This document shows, piece after piece, positions 18,708 to 26,579 of a DNA stretch of 56,714 nucleotides. This stretch comes from a virus. The stretch is from positions 1 to 56,714 of IMG/VR virus record IMGVR_UViG_3300030104_007656; one strand, 5' to 3'. Positions within the stretch are counted from its first letter, which is position 1. Every line of letters begins with the position of its first letter. The notes beneath the pieces are model-generated. The model was not told the DNA's origin, ran no database searches, and was given only the letters and a program-made list of their open reading frames with translations. The translations under genes and the position numbers were made by a program.

Positions 18708-19933
18708 TACGAGGTTACTTGTCCGGAAAGAAAGTAAAAATTCCACAACATAGAGTATAAAACCTCATCGGAGATTAGCTTGTCTCTGGTATTACTGTGA
18801 GTATGTTTTAAAGAACCCTTTGTGTCATCTAATTTTGAGGACAGAACTAAAGATTCTGCATGATACAAATATACATCAGCACCAGCATAATAAACCTTGT
18901 GACCTAATTGAGAAACTCTTAGGCAAAGATCTGCATCTTGATAACTGCAAGCAAGGGTTTGACAGAAGCCACCAATCTCTACAAATGTTTCAAGATCAAT
19001 AATTTGAAATGCACCTGTAACAAACTTTGTTTCTCTGTTGGTATTAACCTTGTGGTTATCTTTGTCGCTAAATCTTCCATAATGAACCGGAGACATAAAA
19101 ATATGTGCTTGATCTCTCAAGAATGGTGTAGTCACTACATAAGTTCCGCCACCATACTGAACTTTGCCGAAAACACCACGCTCACGAACGGATTCTTCGG
19201 AGGTTTGGAAATCTTTTGCTAATTCTCTGTAGGTCTTATCTTCATCTATAAGATGGCAAAATCCCGTCTCAGGATACAACAACTTTGCACCAGTTATTTT
19301 AGTGCCTGTCTTTTTTGCTTTAGCGTGGGCTTTCAACAGTGTTGGTACAGCTTTTTTATTAGGAGCCCACAGATCAGCATTCCACAAAATAATATCTTCA
19401 TGACCCAGGCGATGATATAAGAAAGCCCCTATATTATTGAGCATAGAAAAGTTAAAAACATCCGACGCATAATCAACCCTAATATAAACTGCGCCATGGC
19501 GGTTAGCAAGTTGTTCTATTTCTTCTGGTTCTTCGGATCTGTCGTCAATAACTGTAACATTGGCAACATTGTTTACACCCATCTCCTCAAGATTTTGCAA
19601 AGTAAATTCTAAGAGATTTACATTATCTTTAATAGGAAGCAAGAGTCCTGGTTTATCAGGATCTATATTCTTAAGGTTTTGATAAGTTACTTTATATTCT
19701 ACATTCTTGCCGGCAAACGGGTAATTGCCAACTGAATTAGATTCTAGAATTTCAATATAATTGGATATCCTGGGATATATGTCCCTCTTTGAATGAACTA
19801 TTGAAATTTCATCCTGCTGGAATTCTGCTTGAATTCTATTGACTTCTGATAGCGCCTCTTTGTTCAATCCCTCATTTTGGGAAAAAATATTACAGTTCAA
19901 GTATTTGTGCGTCGTCGGTTTCTCCCGAAGCAT
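18707..19933 (-). CDS. Glycosyltransferase family 2-like with N-terminal extension
   Basis: 408 aa. The first about 90 residues have no recognised fold. Then LLLPIKDNVNLLEFTLQNL and VTVIDDRSEEPEEIEQL form the start of a GT-A domain, IILWNADLWAP supplies the metal-site region (N-A-D instead of D-x-D), and GAFQIIDLETFVEIGGF plus SYQDADLCLRVSQLGHKVYY is the conserved acceptor-side ED-type motif of GT2 rhamnosyltransferase-like enzymes. The ATG at 19933 has GGGGAG 5 bases upstream, which fixes the start despite a 44-base overlap with the preceding gene. The substituted DxD is worth noting. Confidence 0.82.
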   Translation of the reverse strand: MLREKPTTHKYLNCNIFSQNEGLNKEALSEVNRIQAEFQQDEISIVHSKRDIYPRISNYIEILESNSVGNYPFAGKNVEYKVTYQNLKNIDPDKPGLLLPIKDNVNLLEFTLQNLEEMGVNNVANVTVIDDRSEEPEEIEQLANRHGAVYIRVDYASDVFNFSMLNNIGAFLYHRLGHEDIILWNADLWAPNKKAVPTLLKAHAKAKKTGTKITGAKLLYPETGFCHLIDEDKTYRELAKDFQTSEESVRERGVFGKVQYGGGTYVVTTPFLRDQAHIFMSPVHYGRFSDKDNHKVNTNRETKFVTGAFQIIDLETFVEIGGFCQTLACSYQDADLCLRVSQLGHKVYYAGADVYLYHAESLVLSSKLDDTKGSLKHTHSNTRDKLISDEVLYSMLWNFYFLSGQVTS

Positions 19934-21164
19934 TTAGACTCCCCATCTGATTTATAACTCTATAATACATCTCGTTGATATTTTCTTGAGAGAATTTATT
20001 GCGTATATGTTCTCCCAATAATGCTGCATCTTTTTTATTAGTAATAGGAGATGTCACTAAATTTCTAAGGTTTTTCTGCAATGATTCATTTTTAGGATAA
20101 CACCATTCACATTCTGGAGTAATCAATCCTGGCATAAGGTGATCTTGTTTTACTTTCTCAATATCATATGATGTTTTCAAAAACAAGTTCTTTCTTTTTG
20201 TTTTTCCGCTTTTTTCATTTGTAACCGGGGCATGTAAAAAGTCCATATGACCCGACCACGAAGGAGCAATGACTGGAATGTCGGCACATACGGCATTGAA
20301 AATTGGTATACCGAAACCTTCGCCGTGAGCATGTGAAACATAACCTGTAATAACATCCGAATCATAAAGAGAGAACACTTCCTCTTGAGAAAGGTTGCCA
20401 TGAATTAGATGAACTTTACACTTGTGTTCTGGTGATTTGAAATTCAAGTATTTCTTCAACAAGTCCTTGGTCATCTTTTCATCTATTCGGCTATTATTCC
20501 TCATATAAGTCTTTAGGATAAATGAGGCATCTTCATCATCATTGAATTCATCCAAGAACGAACCAAGCATTTCAAAGATGTTTTTACGTGGAGCTAGCTG
20601 CGACACGCACAAGAAATTTTTGCTCGTAGTGATGGCTTCGTAACCGGAAAATTTTTCTCTTTCTTGAGGAAGGTTGTTATAAAAAGGAATAACCTCAATA
20701 GGCGTCCTAATTTTTTCATTTGTTTGGCTGTCAACGGCTTTCAAAAGGTTTTCTCTAGCATGGTTGGAAACCACTAGAATCTTTTGAACCATATTACAGT
20801 TGGCAACCCATTCTTGAGGAGCAGCCACGGTTTCCAAAGCAGCAGTCACCCCGATGTCATAGTTGGTAACCCTGTGCCACTCGTTAGGAGGGCGCACTTG
20901 AAAACAGCAGTCAAAGCCGTCAGACATAGAAGTGTTGGTAGACTTCAGAAACTTAAGATACTGCTGGGTATTCTCAATCAGGGGTAGGTACTTGCTAGTG
21001 TAGTCAAGATTGCGAGATGCTTCAGCCCACTGGAGATCAACCAAGTGTACTATATGCTTCTGAGGGCTGGATAAGAATGCATCTACTATTACCCGTGCAT
21101 GATCGCTATAGCCGCTAACATTGCAGAAAGATCCGATGATTAATATTTTCTTTTGTTCCGTCAT
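19890..21164 (-). CDS. Glycosyltransferase family 4-like
   Basis: 424 aa. MTEQKKILIIGSFCNVSGYS opens the N-terminal Rossmann half. Residues about 195-230 have FLCVSQLAPRKNIFEMLGSF, the donor-domain start common to GT4 enzymes. VITGYVSHAHGEGFGIPIFN followed by PVIAPSWSGHMDFL is the sugar-nucleotide binding region with an E-x7-E-like motif. It overlaps its neighbours by 4 and 44 bases, so it is co-translated with the rest of the sugar-transfer cluster. The family fits transfer of mannose, glucose or similar sugars from an NDP donor with retention, and a phosphomannomutase gene elsewhere in the window could feed GDP-mannose. Substrate not predictable. Confidence 0.83.
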   Translation of the reverse strand: MTEQKKILIIGSFCNVSGYSDHARVIVDAFLSSPQKHIVHLVDLQWAEASRNLDYTSKYLPLIENTQQYLKFLKSTNTSMSDGFDCCFQVRPPNEWHRVTNYDIGVTAALETVAAPQEWVANCNMVQKILVVSNHARENLLKAVDSQTNEKIRTPIEVIPFYNNLPQEREKFSGYEAITTSKNFLCVSQLAPRKNIFEMLGSFLDEFNDDEDASFILKTYMRNNSRIDEKMTKDLLKKYLNFKSPEHKCKVHLIHGNLSQEEVFSLYDSDVITGYVSHAHGEGFGIPIFNAVCADIPVIAPSWSGHMDFLHAPVTNEKSGKTKRKNLFLKTSYDIEKVKQDHLMPGLITPECEWCYPKNESLQKNLRNLVTSPITNKKDAALLGEHIRNKFSQENINEMYYRVINQMGSLNASGETDDAQILEL

Positions 21165-22411
21165 AACTCAGTCACTCTCCATGCTTGGTAGTTCTTACGA
21201 TTTTCCCACGATCCATACTTTTCGTGAATCTCTTGAAGAAGATTAACCCAAGAAGTGCCGTAGTTGTCAAAGTTGTAGTTCTTCATGACATGTTCACGTC
21301 CTTGTCTTCCTAGTTCTGCTCTTTCTTCAGGTGTCATCGCATATATCTTGTTTAAAGCAGCAATGAAATCTTCCTTTGAAACGCGGTCTTCGTAAATGTA
21401 AGGTACCTGTTGAGAACCGATAAGAGCTTTAGAGGCTGGCTCTAAACCAACTCCAAACCAGTTCTCGCCGTCAGTCACTTGTTCTTGTAGTCCACCAGTA
21501 AGAGTAGCAATGATAGGTGTCTCACTGGATAATGATTCCAAAGTTGACAAGCCGAAACCTTCAGCGTCAGCAATATTGACCGTACAGTCAGCAATGCCAT
21601 AAAGTTTTGCTAAGTCCTCTGCTGACAATCCTTCTTTAGAAAAGATCACCTCTGAGTTAACAAGTCCATAATGTTCTGCTAAGTACTCAAGTGGTTGTCC
21701 GTGCGGATCGTCTGGTTTTGTGTGCATAATCAAACAGGCACTGTTTTGATCTACATGATCCTGCTTTAGGAATTCACTAAACCAATGAATGAGTGTTCCA
21801 CTTTGTTTTCTTCTAGCGTTTCTGTTATTCCAAAAAACAATAAATTTGTCTTTTAGAGCTTTGTTGTTTTTTAGTACGTCTGCTTTTTCTGATGCCGTTA
21901 TTTTCCGGAAAACGTCTACTGGTACTGCATGAGGCAAATAAACCTCTTGTACATCAGGTGAAACATTCTGCACAATGTCGCTGGTAACCTTTGAAATCGT
22001 TACTATTACATCGTTTGAATCATAAAACTTCTGATTGTACATGGGGAGTGGGTAGTTATCCCAGACATGATAATAAATCATGGGAATATTTTGACGAATA
22101 TCCTCTTCAAAAGACCACAACCATTCATAATATCTTGGATCGGTCATAAACCAGAGCATATCTGGTCTTATCTGATTGATTAGTCCTAAAACTTGTTGTT
22201 TTTCGCCGTAACCATCTACAGGAAGAATGTGCCAGTGTTCGTTCTTTTTCATCAAATTGTAGTTGGGATGTTTAATGGCACCACCAAGTGAAAATACTTC
22301 AAACTTTCCAGACTTCAGAAGAGCCTCAATCATGTATTTTGTTTGTGTACCAACACCTGATGGTAACAAAGGGTGGTCACTAATCGTCATGACCTTGATT
22401 CTATCTGACAA
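21161..22411 (-). CDS. Glycosyltransferase family 4
   Basis: 416 aa, a typical GT4 length. The N-terminal domain begins MSDRIKVMTISDHPLLPSGV with a GVGTQTKYM loop. Mid-protein NNRNARRKQSGTLIHWFSEF is the interdomain basic region that contacts the donor phosphates. The C-terminal domain has DCTVNIADAEGFGLSTLESL followed by SSETPIIATLTGG, the E-x7-E motif of retaining GT-B enzymes. It is the first gene of the five-gene sugar cluster, 9 bases after the nuclease gene. This is the best-preserved glycosyltransferase here. Confidence 0.88.
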   Translation of the reverse strand: MSDRIKVMTISDHPLLPSGVGTQTKYMIEALLKSGKFEVFSLGGAIKHPNYNLMKKNEHWHILPVDGYGEKQQVLGLINQIRPDMLWFMTDPRYYEWLWSFEEDIRQNIPMIYYHVWDNYPLPMYNQKFYDSNDVIVTISKVTSDIVQNVSPDVQEVYLPHAVPVDVFRKITASEKADVLKNNKALKDKFIVFWNNRNARRKQSGTLIHWFSEFLKQDHVDQNSACLIMHTKPDDPHGQPLEYLAEHYGLVNSEVIFSKEGLSAEDLAKLYGIADCTVNIADAEGFGLSTLESLSSETPIIATLTGGLQEQVTDGENWFGVGLEPASKALIGSQQVPYIYEDRVSKEDFIAALNKIYAMTPEERAELGRQGREHVMKNYNFDNYGTSWVNLLQEIHEKYGSWENRKNYQAWRVTEL

Positions 22412-22420
22412 TTTATTCTC

Positions 22421-23260
22421 CTATGAACAGTATTCTGTCTTGTAAAACTCACAAGTACCAAAACGATCTTTGCAATTAGTGCAGGAATTTCGGTTCTTGA
22501 TATAGTTTTCCTTTGTGATATTATGCAACGCTTTTGTCAAGGCGTTAAGTGCATCGGTTGTTCTTTTCTTTCCGGCAGTTACCCTGACAAATTCTGCTTT
22601 CTTACCGGGTTTTGCAGTTCTTTTGAGCAAAACAAAATGACAATCCACATCTTTGGGGTCTACTTCATACTTGCGAGCATAAAAATGTTTATAAAAAACA
22701 AGTTGATACGCCATAATCTTGTCGCTTTTCTTTTCACGACGCCAACCCCAAGAGCAGGTCTTCCAATCAATCAGGTGAACCTTTTCGTCCTTCTTGGAAT
22801 AGACCACAAGGTCAATAAAGCCTTTAAACTTTTTTTCTGCTTCCGTAAATTCGGTGATAGGAACATACAGTTGTTCTTCTGCTCGGAGTACTTCCCAATC
22901 CTCGCCCAGTTTACCGAACTTGTCAGCAAGACAACGATAAAGGTCAGGAATGATTTCAATGCCATTCACCAGCCACTCTTTGAGGGCAAAATCCCTTTTA
23001 GCTTCTAGTTGAGCATTATCGGGCAGGGCGTTGAGTTCTGCGATAAATTGTTCTTTAACCAGCGCCATGATGGCACCTTGAGATTTATATTTTTCAGGGG
23101 AAGTCAAAGTAAACTCACAGACAGTATGAATAGCTTTACCAAATGCAGTAAAGATATTCCCCTCAAACTGGGCAACCTTGTCAATATAAGTCAGTTTGTG
23201 ATAATGTGGACAAATGTGCCAATTCCGCCATTCGGAATAGGAGATGTGCTTGCCGGCCAT
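22421..23260 (-). CDS. PD-(D/E)XK nuclease with Fe-S-type cysteines (Cas4/RecB-like)
   Basis: 279 aa. Nuclease core: GFID150LVV and HLID165WKT, with H45 in an upstream helix (GKAIHTVCEF) giving the H...D...D-x-K pattern of RecB/Cas4-family exonucleases. Cysteines C17, C260, C263 and C270 have the spacing of the AddB/Cas4 iron-sulphur staple (one near the N-terminus, three near the C-terminus). Such phage enzymes cut DNA ends for recombination-dependent replication or host DNA degradation. The neighbours are an HExxH protease and PhoH, so the job is most likely nucleic-acid metabolism; no CRISPR or cas1/cas2 genes are nearby. Good match in motif order; substrate polarity unknown. Confidence 0.85.
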   Translation of the reverse strand: MAGKHISYSEWRNWHICPHYHKLTYIDKVAQFEGNIFTAFGKAIHTVCEFTLTSPEKYKSQGAIMALVKEQFIAELNALPDNAQLEAKRDFALKEWLVNGIEIIPDLYRCLADKFGKLGEDWEVLRAEEQLYVPITEFTEAEKKFKGFIDLVVYSKKDEKVHLIDWKTCSWGWRREKKSDKIMAYQLVFYKHFYARKYEVDPKDVDCHFVLLKRTAKPGKKAEFVRVTAGKKRTTDALNALTKALHNITKENYIKNRNSCTNCKDRFGTCEFYKTEYCS

Positions 23261-23272
23261 GTGAACTCTTTC

Positions 23273-23932
23273 TTAGAGATTATGTAATTTCTCTATCTTA
23301 TTATACAACAAAGGGCTGATTTTGAATAGTATTTCTTTATTTCCCATATAAAAAGCTTCAAAACCAGTTGCAAAATATTCTCTGAGGGATACCGATGCAT
23401 AAGGTCTTACAAAGATGCCGGCTGTAGCTAACTTCAGCATATTTCCACCGACTCTATCATATAAGAACACATCTAAGTCTTTGTTGTACTTAATATCTGT
23501 AAAATCATACTCTTCGGTCCAATACCCCTCTGAGCGTAATTCAGCTTCTAGCATTTTTCGTTTTTTTAGAAATTCTGCCTGGATCTCGCCGTCGCCATAA
23601 ATCTCTTTTACATACTCTGTTTCTAGATGGTGTGCCATCTCATGAATCAGATCATCTAGGAGATCAACTAGTTTATCCTGTTTATCTGACAAATAAAGCC
23701 AGTCGTTAGAATATAAGGCTGATATATTTCTGTCGTCAAATTCGTCTCGGTGGGCAATTTCTACACCCTTGAGTCCCTTGAAATAATGTGAAGGAAATTT
23801 ATCTTCAACTGCCCTAAAGACAGGGGAAAAGTCCACACCATCCTCTGCGGGCTCTTCTTGGTTGACTACAACGCTACCAAACCTAAAATGCCGGGTGGTA
23901 TCTTTAGTCTTTTCTAAAATGTAATCTCTCAT
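23273..23932 (-). CDS. Putative HExxH zinc metalloprotease
   Basis: 219 aa. H97-E-M-A-H101 within LLDDLIHEMAHHLE is the HExxH zinc-protease motif. A second acidic ligand is likely in the REYFATGFEAFYM segment about 90 residues later, a spacing like that of lethal-factor-type (ATLF/gluzincin) peptidases. No signal peptide, so it would act in the host cytoplasm. It follows PhoH with an ATGA overlap and precedes the nuclease gene by 12 bases. Cleavage of a host protein or maturation of a phage protein are both possible. Enzyme class is probable, substrate unknown. Confidence 0.72.
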   Translation of the reverse strand: MRDYILEKTKDTTRHFRFGSVVVNQEEPAEDGVDFSPVFRAVEDKFPSHYFKGLKGVEIAHRDEFDDRNISALYSNDWLYLSDKQDKLVDLLDDLIHEMAHHLETEYVKEIYGDGEIQAEFLKKRKMLEAELRSEGYWTEEYDFTDIKYNKDLDVFLYDRVGGNMLKLATAGIFVRPYASVSLREYFATGFEAFYMGNKEILFKISPLLYNKIEKLHNL

Positions 23933-25230
23933 AATATCTCTGCTGCTAAAGTTGCTAATTTGGATCTTTCACCTTTATAAAGAGTCACGTGACCAGAAAT
24001 CTCATAATTCTTAAATTTTTCAACAGCATGTGTAAGTCCATTAGACACAGCATCTACATAGGAATTATCTATCTGCTGAACATCTCCTGTCAAGATAAGT
24101 TTTGTCCCGTGTCCCACTCTCGTAATTATAGTCTTAAGTTCATGCGCTGTTAAGTTCTGAGCCTCATCTACAATAATAAATGCATTGGATATTGAGCGTC
24201 CACGAATAAAGGTCATGGCTTCAATTTCAATAATTCCTTGTTCTATTTGAATATCTAAAGCCATTCTATCTCCATAGAGATGCTCTAGATTATCTCTCAA
24301 AGGGGCTATCCATGGTGCCATCTTTTCTTCAAGAGTGCCTGGCAAGAAACCAATGTCGCGACCCATCGGCTGAACTGGTCTTGTAATAATAAGCTTATCA
24401 TAACCGCCTGAGTTTCTAGTGGTATTGACAACTTGCTCTAATCCACATGCAGCAGCTAACAAAGTCTTACCTGTACCAGCGGGTCCGGTCATTGATACAA
24501 TCTGGATATCTCTATTGAATAACAAATTCATTGCGAACTCTTGTTCTTTATTCTTTGCTGATAATCCCCATATATTTTTGTATTTTACCAATTTTTTCAA
24601 TGGCGTGCTATGGTTCTTGAACTCACAAACAGCGGACTTGGTACTAGCCTTGCTCTTGAGAATTATAAATTGATTAGGGTATAACAAGGCATCTTCAGGT
24701 AAATAAACCTCATCACCTTCATAAAATTTGTTGATTACAGATTCATCTACCTCAATAGTAGTACACCCATCATACAGATTTTTTACTGAACTGATTACTT
24801 TTTGTGGTTGATAATCTTCGCATTTAATTCCGAAGGAATCACACTTGACTCGCATATTAATATCACGAGAAACAACCACAAGTTCGTGTCCTTCGGATAT
24901 AAGCTTTTGGGCTGTAGCAATGATTTTATTGTCTGAATCTTCGCTATTCATACCTTCTGGTAAATAAGTTTTATCAAATTGTGCGGCGAACAACTTACCT
25001 TTACCACTTCCAAGCGTAACACCATCTAATAAACTGCCTTTTGCTCGGAGACCATCTAGAAACCTGTTAGTGACTCTGGCATTAAGCCCTGGAGTGTCTT
25101 GTCTGTGTTTATGTTTGTCTATTTCGTCCAGCACAATTGTAGGGATAGCTATATTCTTCTTGCCGAAAGCTAATATTGAACGAACTTCAGTTAATAAAAC
25201 ATTTGTGTCTAGTAATACTGTTTTGGTCAA
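23929..25230 (-). CDS. phoH: PhoH2-type PIN ribonuclease-ATPase fusion
   Basis: 433 aa. Residues 1-150 are a PIN domain with its acidic residues (D8 in VLLDTN, E36 in LDEID, D98/D100 in SEDSDNK, D123 in SRDIN). Residues 215-433 are a PhoH ATPase: Walker A G249-P-A-G-T-G-K-T256, RPVQPMGRDIGFLPG and Walker B AFIIVDEAQN. PhoH2 proteins couple RNA unwinding with PIN-type RNA cutting. PhoH alone is common in marine phages, while the full PIN fusion is bacterial in style. The start is TTG, supported by AGGAGG seven bases upstream. It follows the tmRNA terminator, so it is probably its own transcription unit or reads through. It could process RNA or recycle host transcripts. Confidence 0.92.
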   Translation of the reverse strand: MTKTVLLDTNVLLTEVRSILAFGKKNIAIPTIVLDEIDKHKHRQDTPGLNARVTNRFLDGLRAKGSLLDGVTLGSGKGKLFAAQFDKTYLPEGMNSEDSDNKIIATAQKLISEGHELVVVSRDINMRVKCDSFGIKCEDYQPQKVISSVKNLYDGCTTIEVDESVINKFYEGDEVYLPEDALLYPNQFIILKSKASTKSAVCEFKNHSTPLKKLVKYKNIWGLSAKNKEQEFAMNLLFNRDIQIVSMTGPAGTGKTLLAAACGLEQVVNTTRNSGGYDKLIITRPVQPMGRDIGFLPGTLEEKMAPWIAPLRDNLEHLYGDRMALDIQIEQGIIEIEAMTFIRGRSISNAFIIVDEAQNLTAHELKTIITRVGHGTKLILTGDVQQIDNSYVDAVSNGLTHAVEKFKNYEISGHVTLYKGERSKLATLAAEIL

Positions 25231-25274
25231 TTTTTGACCTCCTTGTCTATTATAATAAATAGTTGTTTAGACAA

Positions 25275-25298
25275 AGAAAAAGCCGCCCGAAGGCGGCT
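25275..25298 (-). terminator. Intrinsic terminator of tmRNA
   Basis: Read on the minus strand, AGCCGCC-TTCG-GGCGGCT forms a 7-bp GC-rich stem with a UUCG tetraloop at 25281-25298, followed directly by a T run (TTTTTC). It begins at the CCA end of the tmRNA, so it ends that transcript, and the UUCG loop also stabilises the 3' end before processing. Confidence 0.88.
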
Positions 25299-25621
25299 GG
25301 TGGAGGTAGGGAGAATTGAACTCCCGTCTTGTCTGGTTCCACAAAGAGGTCATTTACAAGGTTAGTAATGCTTTTATCGTCGGCAGAACACTTGACTAGA
25401 TCATTTTACTTATGGTGAAAATAATCAAAAACACTTAGAAATTCAAATACGGCTTTCTGTTTTTTGGCTGCCGTCGCCTCAAGCTAAGTCAGGTTATTAA
25501 GCTGCTTGTGCTAGTTGAAAATCGTCGTTTGCGATTAAAAGTTTAAGCGTTTTTAGTGAGCCACGCTTCCCTCACCCTTGCACCTTTTTCACTTTCCCAT
25601 CAATCGATACCGTTTACCCCC
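25298..25621 (-). ncRNA. ssrA: tmRNA (ssrA), complete, with tag ANDDFQLAQAA
   Basis: A 324-nt RNA on the minus strand. The two ends pair as an alanine-type acceptor: 5' GGGGGTA with 3' TACCTCC, including the G3-U70 wobble that marks tRNA-Ala identity, then discriminator A and an encoded CCA. The T arm is GGGAG-TTCAATT-CTCCC. The open tag frame at 25497-25532 (minus) reads ANDDFQLAQAA followed by TAA. tmRNA with SmpB rescues ribosomes stalled on broken mRNA and tags the peptide for proteolysis. The usual end is ALAA; here it is AQAA, so ClpXP recognition might differ. No smpB gene is in the window, so host SmpB is assumed. A sigma70-like promoter lies upstream and a terminator directly downstream. 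Confidence 0.95.
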
Positions 25622-25631
25622 TTATGACATT

Positions 25632-25660
25632 ATCTTAGTATATAACGAAGAACTTGTCAA
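25632..25660 (-). promoter_or_regulatory. Sigma70-like promoter for tmRNA
   Basis: On the minus strand TTGACA (25655-25660) is followed after 17 bases by TAAGAT (25632-25637), ten bases upstream of the mature tmRNA 5' end. The -35 is a perfect consensus and the -10 matches at four of six positions. A short 5' leader would be removed by RNase P. This shows the tmRNA can be made by unmodified host RNA polymerase early in infection. Confidence 0.75.
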
Positions 25661-25770
25661 GTTATTTATCTTCATAATATGCTAGCAATAGCTGTCATGG
25701 CTTTCAAAGCTCACAATAGCAGTATAATAGTTAAAAAAGAAGTGTTAAGTTAAAAAAGTTAAAAACTGAA

Positions 25771-26559
25771 TTAAATTTCTAAATCTAGATCAAGTTCTTC
25801 TTCTGCACCCTCGGCTTCTTCATCTTCAAATTGATCTAAATCTTCTTTTTCTTTCTCTGCTTCATATTCGGGGGTTGTGACGTCTGGGAGAGTAGTTGTC
25901 AAGTCATTTTCAAACTTATCAAAGTATAACAACAAGTTTGTGATCAAATAATCGTAGAACAAATCCCTATCTTGGTCATCTGCTAGCATGTCATATGCAT
26001 CTACTATTTGTTTTTCTACTCTCTTAAAGGTGTCAGCAGCAAAATTCCTGCCTGTTTCGTTCTGGTCATCTATTTGAACGAACTCTTCTTCTTCGTCGGC
26101 ATCTTCAATATCAATAAATTCACCATCTAAATCTTCTAGTTCTTCATCGCCATCAATAACAATATCAACATCTTCAGACAAAATATCTTCGCTTATTTCA
26201 TAAACTACATTTTCTCCGATATCTTCAGCATCAGTAGTTACTTCAATTGGTCGCAGTGCGCCTTTGATAGCATGGACCAGATGATTACGAAAAGATTCTC
26301 TCTGATCAACAGAAGTGGTCAACATCAGGTAATCGTCTTCAATTGTAGGGATAATGTTTCTGAGAAGGTCAGCTAAAACATTAATACCAGTATAGGTGCT
26401 AGGCTCTTCAGTGCCTGTTTCGGCTTCAACTAACAAAGTTCTAATAACAGATCTCAGTTGGGATTCTTGTTCATGAATTGCCTTAAGACGATCCTTTAGT
26501 TTTCCGCGAACATATTCGCGAATCAACTGTTCAGCTATTAAGGTTTCTCTGTTTATCAT
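25771..26559 (-). CDS. Acidic protein with N-terminal tag, possible head/scaffold protein
   Basis: 262 aa, very acidic (long Asp/Glu runs such as DGDEELEDLDGEFIDIEDAD and an acidic C-terminus). The N-terminus MINRETLIAEQLIREYV carries an I-R-E tripeptide at residues 13-15, like the shared tag seen on several other proteins in the window. The middle has a helical region (NVLADLLRNIIPTIEDDYLM) and FKRVEKQIVDAYDML. No enzyme motif. Acidic helical proteins near head genes in T4-like phages include scaffold or core proteins, so a prohead-core role is possible. It is 20 bases from the 1137-aa gene. Family not recognised. Confidence 0.7.
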   Translation of the reverse strand: MINRETLIAEQLIREYVRGKLKDRLKAIHEQESQLRSVIRTLLVEAETGTEEPSTYTGINVLADLLRNIIPTIEDDYLMLTTSVDQRESFRNHLVHAIKGALRPIEVTTDAEDIGENVVYEISEDILSEDVDIVIDGDEELEDLDGEFIDIEDADEEEEFVQIDDQNETGRNFAADTFKRVEKQIVDAYDMLADDQDRDLFYDYLITNLLLYFDKFENDLTTTLPDVTTPEYEAEKEKEDLDQFEDEEAEGAEEELDLDLEI

Positions 26560-26579
26560 AGTTAAAAAATCCTCTATAA

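Noticed and set aside
22523-23008. Plus-strand 161-codon frame
   Set aside because: Antisense to the PD-(D/E)XK nuclease gene; no ribosome-binding site and implausible composition.
22421-23260. Cas4-like nuclease as evidence for a CRISPR system
   Set aside because: No cas1/cas2 or repeat array nearby; such nucleases are common in phage replication modules.
25660-25770. A further small gene upstream of the tmRNA promoter
   Set aside because: Only very short frames without ribosome-binding sites; low-complexity A/T sequence.
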